Source: Spirogloea muscicola
Taxonomy: Eukaryota; Streptophyta; Zygnematophyceae; Spirogloeales; Spirogloeaceae
DNA length: 64,000 nt
Direction of reading: 5' to 3'
NCBI GenBank assembly: GCA_009602725.1
Contig: WELB01000037.1
Location: forward strand, 759,833-823,832
Shown here: positions 12,285 through 23,358 of the stretch, one piece after another
Layout: each line of letters opens with the position of its first letter
Numbering within the stretch: position 1 is the stretch's first letter
Notes under the pieces: model-generated
What the model saw: the letters and a program-made list of their open reading frames with translations, nothing else
Told to the model about the DNA's origin: nothing
The model's database searches: none
Position numbers and translations under genes: made by a program

Positions 12285-12780
12285 CGCCATGGACATTATA
12301 CGGCGGCTACGGAAGTGGTCCTCCCTCCTCCATCTACAGCGCTCAGAGTCTACAGCGCTCCCAGGCACTCGCGATACACCTGCGTGCTAGCATTAGGCCA
12401 GGCTGATGGCTTCCGTGGTGGTGGTCTGGCTCCTCAGCTTAGCTTGTCAGATGTGTACGTGCTCACTCCATCATATTAGTGCCCCCCTTAGCTACCTCAT
12501 TACCCCGTTACCAAAACATATGGCTAGAATTGGCCGCCCTTTCGACTTCATGCGCACCGCACGCCTTCTCTCTCTCTTTGGGCTGGCCTCTCACAGCCAC
12601 CAGTCATTTTGGAAGCACGATATCCCTGCTCTCCTTCTGTGTGAGGCCAGCCCAAACGAATGGACAAGGGCTGCAAGGGCCGGATGGCGCAAGTAGCAGG
12701 AGTCTAGTCTCTAAGACGTCAGCAATTAAACATTCAGTAACCTCTAGTCAGTAAGTGCAAGTCTGGATTACTAGAGGGCG
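12285..12780 (+). mobile_element. Degraded retrotransposon fragment, family B, plus tail modules
   Basis: Remnants of KWSSLLHLQ and of the LQRSQALAIH box are readable in different + frames (12300-12390), followed by a broken SDVYVLT-like end near 12450. From 12520 the modules CATGCGCACCGCACGCCTTC and TTTGGGCTGGCCTCTCACAG follow. Frameshifts and stops show it is dead. Confidence 0.6.
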
Positions 12781-13516
12781 GAAAAGCGTCGCCCTGACGG
12801 CCCTCTTCGAGGGTGGCGTCAGGGCAGCAACTCTCTCTCCCATGGGGGGCAGCATCGGCGGCACTCAAGAAGAAGCAGCAGCTCTTCCAAAGTCAGGCGA
12901 TGGCTGTGAGGAAGCAGCCCACAGGGAGACAAAATTCATGCCCCAGCCCATTTCAGGCCTGCAGCACAGCTCGGGTCTATTGCCAGGCATCAAATGGCCG
13001 GGCAACCTCTGCGTTGCCGACCACTGCCTCGTCTGAACCCCGTCGCACTGGCCTCATCTCTCGCTTGTTTGACATACACGTGCTACTAGCCATGAAATCC
13101 TCAGCAGCTCGGCACGAGGCCGCATTCAAGCTCTCTTGATGGTAGTTGCGGTCTCTCTTTGTACTTCAATTGCTGTGGCCCTTATGTTTTTCTGATTGTA
13201 TCTCCTCCGGCCAATGAGGACTTAGCGCCCTGTAGCCCGTGCTTTTGATCACACAGGCCACCTTCGTCCTGCCACGGCCTGTTGCTGTAGGCCGCCAAGC
13301 AGCATTGTCACTCGTGGATGGCATTGCAGCTCCTGCAGTTGTCTGACCACGCTGTTGTCATCGACCCAGGCAGTGCAGGCCACTGTAGAAAGCCTCATAG
13401 TGCTGCTTGCATGCTAAACCGTCGGCTTGAGTGGGGCATTGAAGGGCCAGCCACCGTCGAGCACAGAGAAGAACATCCTGGTGAAGCCTCACGGCTTCAT
13501 TACCTTTCGCTGATCC
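12781..13516. other. No gene recognised
   Basis: Unique sequence with only short open frames. On the minus strand a 36-codon open stretch ending at 13517 (TLEMSKERLVTRSPWS) looks coding-like and follows a possible acceptor, but it does not join in phase to the gene upstream. Confidence 0.35.
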
Positions 13517-13690
13517 TCAGTAAAGGATGTTGACATCAGAGGAGTCCATTGTGCTCCAGGGTGAGCGTGTCACTAAGCGCTCCTTACTCATCTCAAGCGT
13601 CTTGGAGGCAGAGGCCTGAAAGGGCTGGCAATACGAAGTAGCACTATCAAGCACGGGCTTTGCGGTGTGCTCGCAATATACTTATTGCTG

Positions 13691-14409
13691 CTAAGATGCT
13701 GGACGAGGCAGGCGGGTGAGGCCCTGGCAGAAGCGCAGCTCGTTTATGGCCACGCAGGCTGTGGAACACGACGAGCATACTTACCTGCCAAGTGCCTAAG
13801 GTGGTGAGCACGATCGACTGAAAATTCTCTGCAGCAGGGTGAGAGTTCTGTAAAAGCAGGTAAGGCTCTGGAAGAGGTACTCAAATAGTAAAAGTTCCTC
13901 GATTGATCAAGCCGATACTTAAAGTGCATACTAGCAGAAGCAGCTGCTGCATGTAGAGATGCCAGCAGTTGCTCAACCCAAACGGGAGGAGATCCTTGTC
14001 GGACAGGCAGCCAGCCGTGCCAAGCTAGCATGTTGCTAAGGGCCAGGAGGGTGATAAGATTATACCGCAGTGAGGATCGAAATTCTGATCCTCACTGAGC
14101 TGCTGAGGATGGATGCATCGCTTCCAGACAAAAGGGTCCTTGGTGTCCATAACTGCAGCTTCATACACGAATGCTGTGAAGCACTTGCTGTGCTACACAT
14201 CATGCATACACAAGGTGGTGGTGGTGATGGCCTCTGGGAGAGGCGCTGAATACCTGGCTACCAGCCGGGTACAGAGCACATAACCTCATCTGATTGGTGG
14301 TGCCAGGGTGAGCTAGTGGAGTGGCTGCTGAAGCCACCAAGGAGGCAGAACTAGCCGGCTCAGCTGGTTCATCGTCAGCTGCAGCAGATAATGCCAAGGG
14401 ACATGACAA
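13691..14409 (-). CDS. Unrecognised spliced gene, Cys-rich C-terminus (5' end open)
   Basis: Three minus-strand exons agree in phase and use GT-AG: about 14378 (or further upstream) to 14254, 14192-14066, and 13758-13691 ending in TAG. The first is Ala/Pro/Ser-rich with acidic residues (DDEPAEPASSAS). The second reads KCFTAFVYEAAVMDTKD, then WKRCIHPQQLSEDQNFDPHC. The third reads CVAINELRFCQGLTRLPRP. Six cysteines and two histidines lie within about 60 residues, which would suit a metal-binding or disulfide-rich fold; that is inference. An open stretch at about 14690-14620 (DLGKETDKLFDLG) may be an upstream exon. I do not recognise the family. Confidence 0.5.
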
Positions 14410-14859
14410 CGTCAGCCCGTGACCATTAGCAGAGAGTGGTTAATGAGTTGCCCGTCCGAGAAAGTTTGTAATTGCAAGTTCAATAAAAAGTAACACTGTC
14501 AGTGGCAAGCTGCATCAAGTCAGTTCAGCAGCGGATAGGAGGGATGGAGCCTGACTTTGTTCCCAGCGTCCTGGGTTCGTTGTCGAGGATCTAGCTTGTG
14601 GATCTGGCTGTTTCTATGGAAGCTGATAGTTAGCGCCGAGATCGAAGAGCTTGTCAGTCTCCTTACCCAGGTCCTTACCCTCGACGATAACTAAGCCGCG
14701 TGCACCCAAGGTCATTGGTCGAGGATCCGCATGCAACCGACAACAAGCATCTGTTCTCTTCCATCAGGCCAGTTCTGCTGAGACAGGGTGCCGGGCTGCC
14801 ACTTTTCATGACCCTTCCCTCGCTTGCTGTGGCAGAAGACTACCACCGACAGAAGACAG

Positions 14860-16130
14860 TCGGATGGAAGAGCCAAAGAAGCAGAGCCGTAGGCATAGGG
14901 AGTACGGGGGGCAGAGGCGAGGAAGAAACAGAAGAAAGAACGCTTCCAGGACAGGGCGGTTGCTGGAAGAAGCCAGCTCAGAGAAAGAGTGAACAGCGGA
15001 GAAGGGGGGCTCCGGCTGACGCTGAAAGGACATACAGGCAAGGCTGGGTGTCGGTGGCATGGGCTAGCTGCTTCGGTGATTGGGCCCGAGGGAGCGCCTA
15101 CTTCAGAAGAAGAACTTCTGGTGCTCACACCAGGAGAAGAAGAGCTGTTTCAAGAAGAAAGTGCTCGCCCATTGAGGATAGGGGCCAAACGCAGCGAGGG
15201 CCCCTGAAAAGGGCCATCCCAAAGAATGAACAAGGCAGCTTAGCCGTTGGCCGAAACAAGAAGCAAAAGCGACGCTGGCAGTAGCACAGGCTCAGGGTTC
15301 AGGGCCCGCGACCCTCGAACGTGCCGGTCGGCGCGGTCGTGCGGTCTGCAGGCCCCACGGCCCTCCCGGCGGGCCTGCGGTCATCATGGCTGGCATCCGG
15401 CCGGCGCGGCGTGCCGGCCGCATAGCGACGTGGCATTACGCGTGGCGGCACACGCGTGCTCGTCTCCGCCGTTGGCGCGCCGCGGCCCGGGCGGGCGCAC
15501 GTGCACCGGGATAGCCGTACCGACCGCCGGGAAGTCCTCCTCCGAGGGCAGGGAGAAGAAATTTTCGAGAGAAGAAGAAAGTGCCCACCCATTGAGGATA
15601 GGGGCTGGAAAAGCCAGCCCAAAAAAGAGTGACTCCCCTCCTCCTGGCTGGCGGAGGGGAGTCCCTAAAAGCCTGGTTTCCCTTTCCCTTCAACCCGCTG
15701 CGACCATTTACACCGACCCCGGACCTTCTTCTCTCCCCACCATCTTCACCGTCGCCATCAGCACCGCCATGGCCGCTGCTCCCCATCACCGCTTTCAGCG
15801 CTCCCCTCACCGATATTGATACCAGCAGCTGCATCCTTCCTCGCCTCCACACAATTCAGCGTTCCAACATCGCAGCCGCCATGGCTTCCGCCGGATGCCG
15901 CCTCCGTCTCCGGCCCCGCCGCCTCCGCCTCTGCCGAGTCCGGTCGGCGGTGGCAGCTCCCTTATCAGGGCTCCGCGTGCACCGCCAAGCCCGCCTGGCC
16001 CCGGCCCTGAGGAAGTGCTCGCCCATTGAGAATAGGGGCTGGAAAAGCCAGCCCGAAAAAGAATGAACAGAGTACGAGAAGGGGGCCAGGGGAAGCGCTA
16101 AGAAACAGAAACAAAGCAGCTACGAATCAC
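14860..16130. repeat. Retrotransposon tail-module array with possible stranded first exon
   Basis: Repeated modules such as AAGTGCTCGCCCATTGAG, GGGGCTGGAAAAGCCAGCCC and AAAGAACGCTTCCAGGACAG occur at 14930-14990, 15150-15240, 15570-15640 and 16010-16080. A GC-rich unique insert at 15640-16010 starts an Ala/Arg-rich frame at 15881 (MASAGCRLRLRPRRLRL) resembling a transit peptide. It runs straight into a tail module, so it could be a disrupted first exon. No complete gene is visible from 14700 to 17130. Confidence 0.5.
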
Positions 16131-16400
16131 TCAGTAACCTCTGCTAAGCAGCCGCAGGTCGGCGATGCTAGGCTCGTTGAAGTGGGTCCCCTGGCCAGAG
16201 CCAGAGGCAGCAGCGAGGGCTCTGCCGGCATGAAGGTGCAACGCCCGGGTCTGCAGCGAGACGGCCAGGCGCATTCGATACACTTGCGCCAGCGACCTGG
16301 CTGCAGGAAAGTCTACCGGCCCTGAGCCCCCCCAGACGCTATTGCTGTTCGGAAAGTGCTCGCCCATTGAGAATAGGGGCTGAAAAAGCCTGCCCAAAAT
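16131..16400 (-). mobile_element. Retrotransposon 3' fragment, family B
   Basis: Minus-strand frame reads VYRMRLAVSLQTRALHLHAG, then ASGSGQGTHF and IADLRLLSRGY-stop, the family-B ORF end. The copy is 5'-truncated and starts within a hairpin module (GGGGCTGAAAAAGCCTGCCC at about 16377). Confidence 0.75.
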
Positions 16401-16456
16401 AGAATCAACAAAGTACGAGAAGGAGAAGGTGCTCGCCCATTGAGAAGAGATGAGAC

Positions 16457-16865
16457 CGTGTATTAGAAAGAAATGTAGGCCAAATGGCCAGGTACAAAGG
16501 CAAGCACATATAAAGATCTACATAACCTACAGCAGATTGACCCGCTCAATAACCACGGGTCAAAACATAAAGGTCACTACTCGATGCATGAATACTAGAT
16601 GCCAGGAACGGAGCCCTTCTGCCACCTACTAGAGCTCGCCCAGCTTTCTGGTGCAAGGCACTAGCCTGAGCACGCTGCAAACAGGCCGAAACTCGTCGTC
16701 GCAAGAGCGACAGGTATGCAGCTGGCAAGCCCACCTCAGCCGGAAACACATCTGCACGTCGAGTGTAGCCTAGATTGGCAATGTTTTGAAGCAGAGTGTG
16801 GAAGCGAGGACCCAGACAGCCAAAATTGTCGATTGCAGCTGGCAGGAGTTGATCGCATTGGGGAG
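16457..16865 (-). mobile_element. Retrotransposon 3' fragment, family A
   Basis: The reverse complement begins in the ...DQLLPAAIDNFGCLG region and continues to DVFPAEVGLPAAYLSLLR, DLYVLT...-stop and the 3' end TAATACACG at 16457. One of the longest family-A copies in the window. Its ORF end is nearly intact but 5'-truncated. Confidence 0.85.
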
Positions 16866-16869
16866 AGAA

Positions 16870-17130
16870 GGCGCGCGGGGCGCATGAATTGAAAGGGAGG
16901 CCAATTCAAGCCAATACATTGTTCATTGGGAGAAGAGGGGCTGGCAAAGCCAACCCAAAAAGAATGGACACTAAGGGGGCCAGGGAAAGCGCTAAGAAAA
17001 ACAAGCACACAAAGAAACAAAGCAGCTACGGATCACTCAGTAACCCCTGCTAAGCAGCCTCAGGTCAGCGACGCTAGGCTCCTGGAAGTGGGTCCCCTGG
17101 CGGCTGCTTAGCTGAGGTTACTGAGTGATT
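16870..17130. repeat. Tail modules forming a tail-to-tail inverted repeat
   Basis: ACTCAGTAACCCCTGCTAAGCAGCC near 17036-17060 recurs as its near-complement at 17102-17126, with a short spacer. Each is a family-B 3' coding end, so two copies face each other. The CGCGCGCCTTCTC and AGAAGAGGGGCTGGC modules precede it. Confidence 0.6.
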
Positions 17131-20100
17131 TGATTTTCTTCTCCTGGCCAGAGCCATCCCCACTTTCTGCAACAGCTGTTGCCTGAACAGTGTACTGGCC
17201 TGAATTTGGCCACCCTTTCAGTTTATGGGCACCGCGCGCCTTCTGCTTAGCCCAGGCATTGCAAAGCGGCCCTGCAATGTACTGCCCGGCCTGGCCTGGA
17301 CCAGCACAAGTGGCGCCAGCGCAAGCGCGGCAACCAAGCGGAGCAGGCCCAGGGCGCGGGGCGGCAGCCGCTCGTAAGGACGCGCCTGTTGCAGGAGGCA
17401 CATCATCCCAAACCAGCGGGGTCTTGCCGCCATCACTGGCAGTGGCAGCCAACCTGGACATAGTGGCAGTCCGCAGGAAGGCAGATTCTCAGCGTCTGCT
17501 CCATCTCTACAATGGGCACGCCTGCACTTAGGTCCATCGCCAAATGACGCAGCGAGTTCCAGCGGTTTACTGACGCGGCAGCCTGGAAATGTTCCCTTCT
17601 CTTCTTGCGTGCTGCTGCACCCGTGCCCTTCACAAGGGCGGAGCCAGGGCTGGCAGCCTCCTGCACCTCATGAGATCAGGAGGTGGGAGGAGCTCATGAC
17701 GCCGCAAACCATCACAGTGGCTGCAGCTGCGGTCGAATATCGCACGGAGCATTATGCTGGAGAAGGCGTTCTGAAGTCCAGCACGCTCTCGGCTTTGGCC
17801 ATGCTGGCAACCTTTTTAAAGCACTGGAGGGGCCATCGCTGCCGCCGGCAGATCGGGCAATGTTTCTTTCCTCAGAAATGCAGGCGGCAACACGAGCGTA
17901 CAATGCAGGTCAACTGGCAAGCATGGCAGCCCTCAATCAGCACCGGCCTACTTCGGCTCGCCGGCTGCAACTCACCAGGCCCCCCTTCCCGCCAGCCGCG
18001 GCGGCTTACTCTGCCGGCTGCTAGTGTGCACCTGCAAAAATGTTTGTGTGAGCAGCTGGCATTGCCATTTTGCTTCTGTCTTGGCGCTTCATCTTGCAAG
18101 TCCGCCAAGCACTCATCACGCAATGGCAGGGGTGTGTGAAATCTGGTGCAGGCAATAGCAGGTGCACGAGGAGCTGGCACTTTCCCTATCCAAGCAACTG
18201 TCAGCACAGGGAACCTGTGGGTCCACGAGCACATGTAGCTCGCCAAAGGGCCGGTCACCTTTTCCCATTTCGCACGCACCTTGAATCTGCGAGCAAATCT
18301 CTCTACATGCTGAGGTGAGAAGGACTGCGTTGAGAGACCTGAGGTTGTTTTCAGGGATCATACTGCAGATGGCAGTTTGTTGGAGAAACACGAAAACTGC
18401 ATGTAAGGATCCCTGTGAGAGTAGGGGTACGGTATGTGTGACTTGGCCACAAATGATGTACATGCAGGGGAGATTGCAAGCCATCAAGATTGACTGACGA
18501 ACTCTTTGTCAAGAAGAGCGTTTCTCCCAGTCAGTCGCTGTAGTGAGGCCCTGCCACAGCAATTTAGCGTACTGGCCAGAGATCTCTGAGCGAGCTCTAG
18601 CCCACTGTGGTTGTGTGCGCGTAGTCTTGGCTGACAGGCCCAATATGAGGACACAGAAATACCCCAACAATCTAAGACTGAGCACCAATGATACAGTCTT
18701 ACATCTACAGCCGGATGTCACGCCCGGACACACGGTCGAAACTGCCAAAAATTGGTTGAGAAGGCGTACCATACAGAACCAATACAGACGAGTGCGATGT
18801 GAAAGTTTTCCAAATACATGGGATGCTGGTGAGGATTCCATGTCGAGTCCCTCAGTTTATCAGCATATGGAATCTGCTACCTACTATGTCTGATCTGCTT
18901 CCTCGTACTAGCGCATAGATTCGATGTGGGCTAGAGATGGTCGGATTGCACAGCCTCTGCAGTAGGTGTGCGGCACAAGATCAGCAGCGTTTGCCCATCT
19001 TCAAAGATAAGTGAGAATTGCTCTATGTTTTGCACATGCTGCTGTGCCACCAACTGCGTTGGCCCTTACTAGGACTAAAAGAATATAGGCAGGGGCCCAA
19101 ATGTAGCGAGCATAAAGTAGAGGCCTCCAAGATATTGTCAGCACCAAAATAAGCAAAGCATGCATACTCTACCTTGCCACTGCAAGAAGATCAATCCAGT
19201 CATGGACGATCCCAGCGAAGGCTTCAGGCAGCTGACTGCAGGGATATGCATATACAGACCAATAACACGTGCTAATTGCCTGTGTCAAATATTGGCAGTA
19301 GTACCACAGAACCTACTACATTTACATCTCACCGTGAATGTTGGTTGCGTTTTTGCTTGGAGAGAGTGCTCGTGCTCCAACTCCTTTGCTTGCACATGAC
19401 ATTGGCCCGAGTAATAGAGAGCATATAGGACAGACTCGTTCTTTGCTTCTGAGGCCGTCATAAACGGCTAGCATACTAAAGTAGCACGCCATAGGAGCAG
19501 TGCATGGCACATCACACTTGACATAGTGGCCTAAGCGGCTTTTGCCCTCACCCTCTCACAGTTCCTGACATGATGGGTACCATGCCTACCTAATGTAGCT
19601 GTACTAGCTGCACAGCACGCCCAGGCAGCTGACGTAATGATACATGGCTACACCTCATCTGTTTCCCATTGGTGTTGATGTGCTGGCATCAGAGGAGTCA
19701 AGCAGAATGGATTGGCTGTGCTTCTTACTACATTTGGCTATAGTAACCCTCATCAATGTACATGGACGGCAAGTCCATGTACATTTGCTCACACTCCCTC
19801 TTCACAGACATGCGAGGGTCCATCCTTGCGCAAGACTGGAAGCTTCATCTCAAGTAAGGTAAGGTCATAATGTAGAAGTCCAATTGTGTTCCATGCCTAT
19901 TTTGGCCTTCATGCACCACGGACTTGGTCAGTCACCAGCGCAGCAGCAGCAAGCCAAGAGCGCGGTATGTTGGTGGGGCTACATCCTACCTGCCCTTACT
20001 CTGCTGCCAAGTGAAGCCCTGTCTTGTGGTCTAGCACTCCACTGCCCATCATAGACCCGCGGCTAATCTGCACCATGCAGTGCCGCTAACAGTTGCAGAA

Positions 20101-20533
20101 GTGACACCACATTTCTGCAGCCAAGAGCTCAACAATGCGGGCTCTTTATTGCTTTCAAAAATTGACACACATCATACACAGGAAATTTGTGCTGTTCTAC
20201 CACTGGCGGTTGATTTGCCAGTGGCGCGAGAATGTGAATGTAGATGGGGTCCCTCGCTCGGCATGAGAGTGCACCGCTTTGTGCTCCTTACATCAAGAGA
20301 GGAGCTTATGGCCTCAGTGCCTTGCCCGCAAACTGAAGCTCTTATAGAGCCAGCAGGGCCGCAGGCACGGTGCAGAATGCTTATGAGGTGTTATTGCTAT
20401 GACGTAATGAGGGGGATGTACAGGCCCTGCACCCTGACCATGGCGGCGCCGCCAACTGATGTGCGACTGTTAGGCGCCTTACTCAAAATGCCTCTGTGCA
20501 GTGTATAGCCAGTGGCTTGCTCCTGTTGGCTTT
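17131..20533. other. About 3.4 kb with no recognised gene
   Basis: Several open frames of 60-175 codons occur (for example + 17683-18024 and + 20080-20508), but neither composition nor motifs support a known family. The one at 20080 is antisense-adjacent to the 3' end of the selenium-binding-like gene. A perfect 13-bp hairpin lies at 19755-19785. Confidence 0.35.
19755..19785. repeat. Perfect 13-bp hairpin
   Basis: AATGTACATGGAC (19755-19767) and its exact reverse complement (19773-19785) are separated by GGCAA. No T-run or coding context explains it. Confidence 0.8.
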
Positions 20534-22168
20534 CTAGGGGAGGTTGCCAATTCCTACACTGGGGTAGAAGGCCATGCCGCAGGGCGTGTAGGAGCCATAA
20601 CGCGACTGAATAATCGTGTCAAAGTCATTGTCGCGCCTAATCCATTTGGGGTCCAGCACAAGGGATGTTTCGTTGTAAATGGTCATGTACACTTTGTGGT
20701 CGCCGTTTTGATGGATAGTCCCGAAAGGTGTTGGCAGCGGGCCAGCATTGGGGTGTGCGCCTGCCAAATCAATATGAAATTACTTATGTCCAGGTCAAGG
20801 GGGAGCTGGCTCCGGAGGAGCCAAGAGGAGCCAAGAGCATATCCTCAAGATCACATAACAGCATGATCAAAGGACATAGCCCCGAGCGAATGATGACCCA
20901 TTTGCAAGCATGGGTACTAACCAGGGTTATTGAGGTCGAGTGCGTAGTTGGCGACAGCCAAGCGGTAGCCCTGGAACCTGTTGGAAACGCGGACGTAGGA
21001 TGGACCAGAACCGGTACCCAGGAACAGCTCGTCAATGATCTTCAAGCTTGTGGCGTTCGAATAATCGAAGTAGATGATCTGTTCCAGCAGCATGCCAGTG
21101 GGAGCATGGGAGCATCAACAGTCTGCTTTAAGTCAACATACTAGCACTTCGCACCACTACTACGATTACCAAAGAGGCTATGCCATGATTTGGCAGCCAT
21201 TGCAGAGGGAGAGCTGGAAGAAGCCTAGCAGGATACATGCAACACATGTATACCTAACTGGCTGCAAGAGGGACGGTCACAAAATGCAGCAAGCCCTGTC
21301 TGATCGAATGTAAGATGAGAAGCAGGCCCACCGAGCCGGCTGCGTTAAGGGAGATGAAGCCGCGCTTGTAGAAGATCTTTGACTGGTTGAAGAGGCTGCC
21401 CGCTACGAGCTCAATGTGGTGTGGTACAGGGTTGTACCCATAAATTGCAGTAAGGTCCAGAACCACCGTCACCTTGACGGGGTTTGTCTTTGGCTCCACC
21501 AGGTAAATCCTGCCCGTCATGGCGCCTGCGCCATGGTAGGAAGCAAATTGCTGCAATTAGCTGCCATGCAGGCGCAACACATTCTACATACTGTGAAGGC
21601 TGGCAATGCACAGACTTACATAATGGGATACTCTCTAACACTCACAGCACAGATTCTGATGCGTGCGTACCAGTAACGTAGGCGCGGGAAGCCCCTTCAA
21701 GAGCGATGAACTTGGCTGCGAAATTGCCAGCGCCCGCTTCTGTTGTTACAGTCTTCAGAAGGGTGCGGTTGGACAAGCCCCAGATTCTGACTGTACTCAT
21801 CACCTGGAGGCCTGCAACCCACAGTTGGCATGCACGGACATCCCTCAGAGAATTCAATGCAAAAGCGGGTGTTGGAATGTCTTCAAGAAAATCATCTGGA
21901 TTGCAAAATAGCTCGTGACAAGTTTGATTTGCTCGTCTTCACGGTGACGTCTTCTTGCACAAGCCTCTTCTCGTGATGGTTGATAGAGTACCCGGAGACC
22001 CGGCATAGGCTGAGGAGGGGACAATATAATCCGTGGTCATGAAAAGGTCCTGTGCTTCAGTCACGGCCACTCCATAGGGCTGCAGGTCCGCTGGAGCGGG
22101 TGCCGGAGGGTAGGTCGCAACGACGTTTGAGTATCTGTCAACCTCCACAAGCTGGCCACCGGACCCGC
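20534..22168 (-). CDS. Selenium-binding/methanethiol-oxidase-like beta-propeller, N-terminal part absent
   Basis: Five minus-strand exons: 22168-21943, 21803-21671, 21525-21332, 21078-20922 and 20760-20534. They read GQLVEVDRYSNVVATYP, PYGVAVTEAQDLFMTTDYI, TVRIWGLSNRTLLKTVTTE, GRIYLVEPKTNPVKV, DELFLGTGSGPSYVRVSN and QNGDHKVYMTIYNETSLVLD. The repeating strand pattern and the order of these blocks fit the SBP56/YVTN-type propeller family, whose members include methanethiol oxidases; this assignment is from memory. Exon 1 has a one-base deletion near 21990-22000 that must be corrected to keep frame; all other junctions agree. The family is about 400-450 residues, and here only about 300 C-terminal ones are found. 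The expected N-terminal exons are not seen between 22168 and the AT-rich island. Confidence 0.6.
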
Positions 22169-22660
22169 CTGGACACGGAAAACACACCGAGCATGTCAGG
22201 AGGTTGTGGCTTAGGGTTGCCCCTTGTACAGGCAGAGCCCTAGACCTTTCACTGCATGGAACTACTGATTGTCCACAAAGGAACGCTTTGAAGCAGATTA
22301 AATGCATAAGACAGAGGACATAGCTGCCCAGAGAGAAGTAGATAGTCTGGCTTTTTTTAGTGGGCTGACTGTCACTTCTACCATCCTTATGATTTTCAAG
22401 ATAGTAGACAAGTTGCAGCTCCTTCACATTCCCAGGTAGCACTCTATGGCTGTGCTAATGTCGATGTGAAGCTTTCTAAGCAATTCAATTCACGTTAAAC
22501 ATGTATTTGCATTTTCCGTCCGCTCAACACATGGGTCATCTTCGTCACAAAGACATTATGTTGGTCTCAGAGCAGAAGCTTCATTCTGCCATATCAGAGA
22601 TCCGTTGTGGCCATTCTTAGCACTTCAACTTGGTAGCAAGTTAGTTCTTTGAAGGGAGGG

Positions 22661-23260
22661 GAGGGAGGAGAGGAGGGGGAGCTCTACAGCTATGGACTTA
22701 CTGATCCAGAAGAAGGCCTGTGTTGGACTTACCATGGCAAGCATACACCACTTGTAGTGGAAGACGCAGATGCTATTGTAGTGTTCAATGTAGATAAGAT
22801 AAGATATATGGCAGAGATGATACACACAATGTTAGGACAGCACACTCTTTAGAAGGCAACATGCGCTTCTACGAATATCATCTTAAGGATCTGGAATTAC
22901 CCTGGTTATCCATGATAAGACTGCAACTAATCCCAGCTATGCAAATAGGTGGAAAGGGGAGCTTTTTGTAGCTGCTCATAACCTTGTTGCTAAGAAATCG
23001 TACCCTATAAACGTGTATGCTATACGAGTTGTAGGTACGCTGTTCACATTCTACAAGGCTACAGCAACACTTGGTTACATAAAAGAGACAGCCAAGGGAT
23101 TCCCAAACATGTGTACAATGGAGGTTTAGCGGTATCTTCCTGTAATAGACAACCCGTCTGGACTCACAGCATATGACCTATGTGATGTGAGCGACAAAGA
23201 ATTAATATTGAGATGTATGTGTCTTCAGGTCTTTAAGAGGTCAGGAAAAATGTCATAAGC
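22661..23260 (+). pseudogene. Decayed viral-island ORF
   Basis: Two successive + frames look coding but are broken by stops. About 22680-22852 contains GLCWTYHGKHTPLVVEDADA then FNVDKIRYMAEM. About 22933-23258 contains WKGELFVAAHNLVAKKSYPI, VYAIRVVGTLFTFYKATATL, a stop at about 23128, then SGLTAYDLCDVSDKELILRC. The second part resembles a domain seen in giant-virus and fungal proteins of unknown function (weak recollection). AT-rich codon use matches the neighbouring 273-codon ORF. Confidence 0.45.
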
Positions 23261-23358
23261 ACCGGTTGTGCATAGACATAAAGATAGGTTTGCTATAAAA
23301 ATGAAGGAAGAGAGTTCTGCACACTATGGCATAGATACCATGAAAAGTTACACTTGCA

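Noticed and set aside
20080-20508. 142-codon plus-strand ORF
   Set aside because: No splice partners or recognisable motif; lies next to and antisense to the 3' end of the propeller gene.
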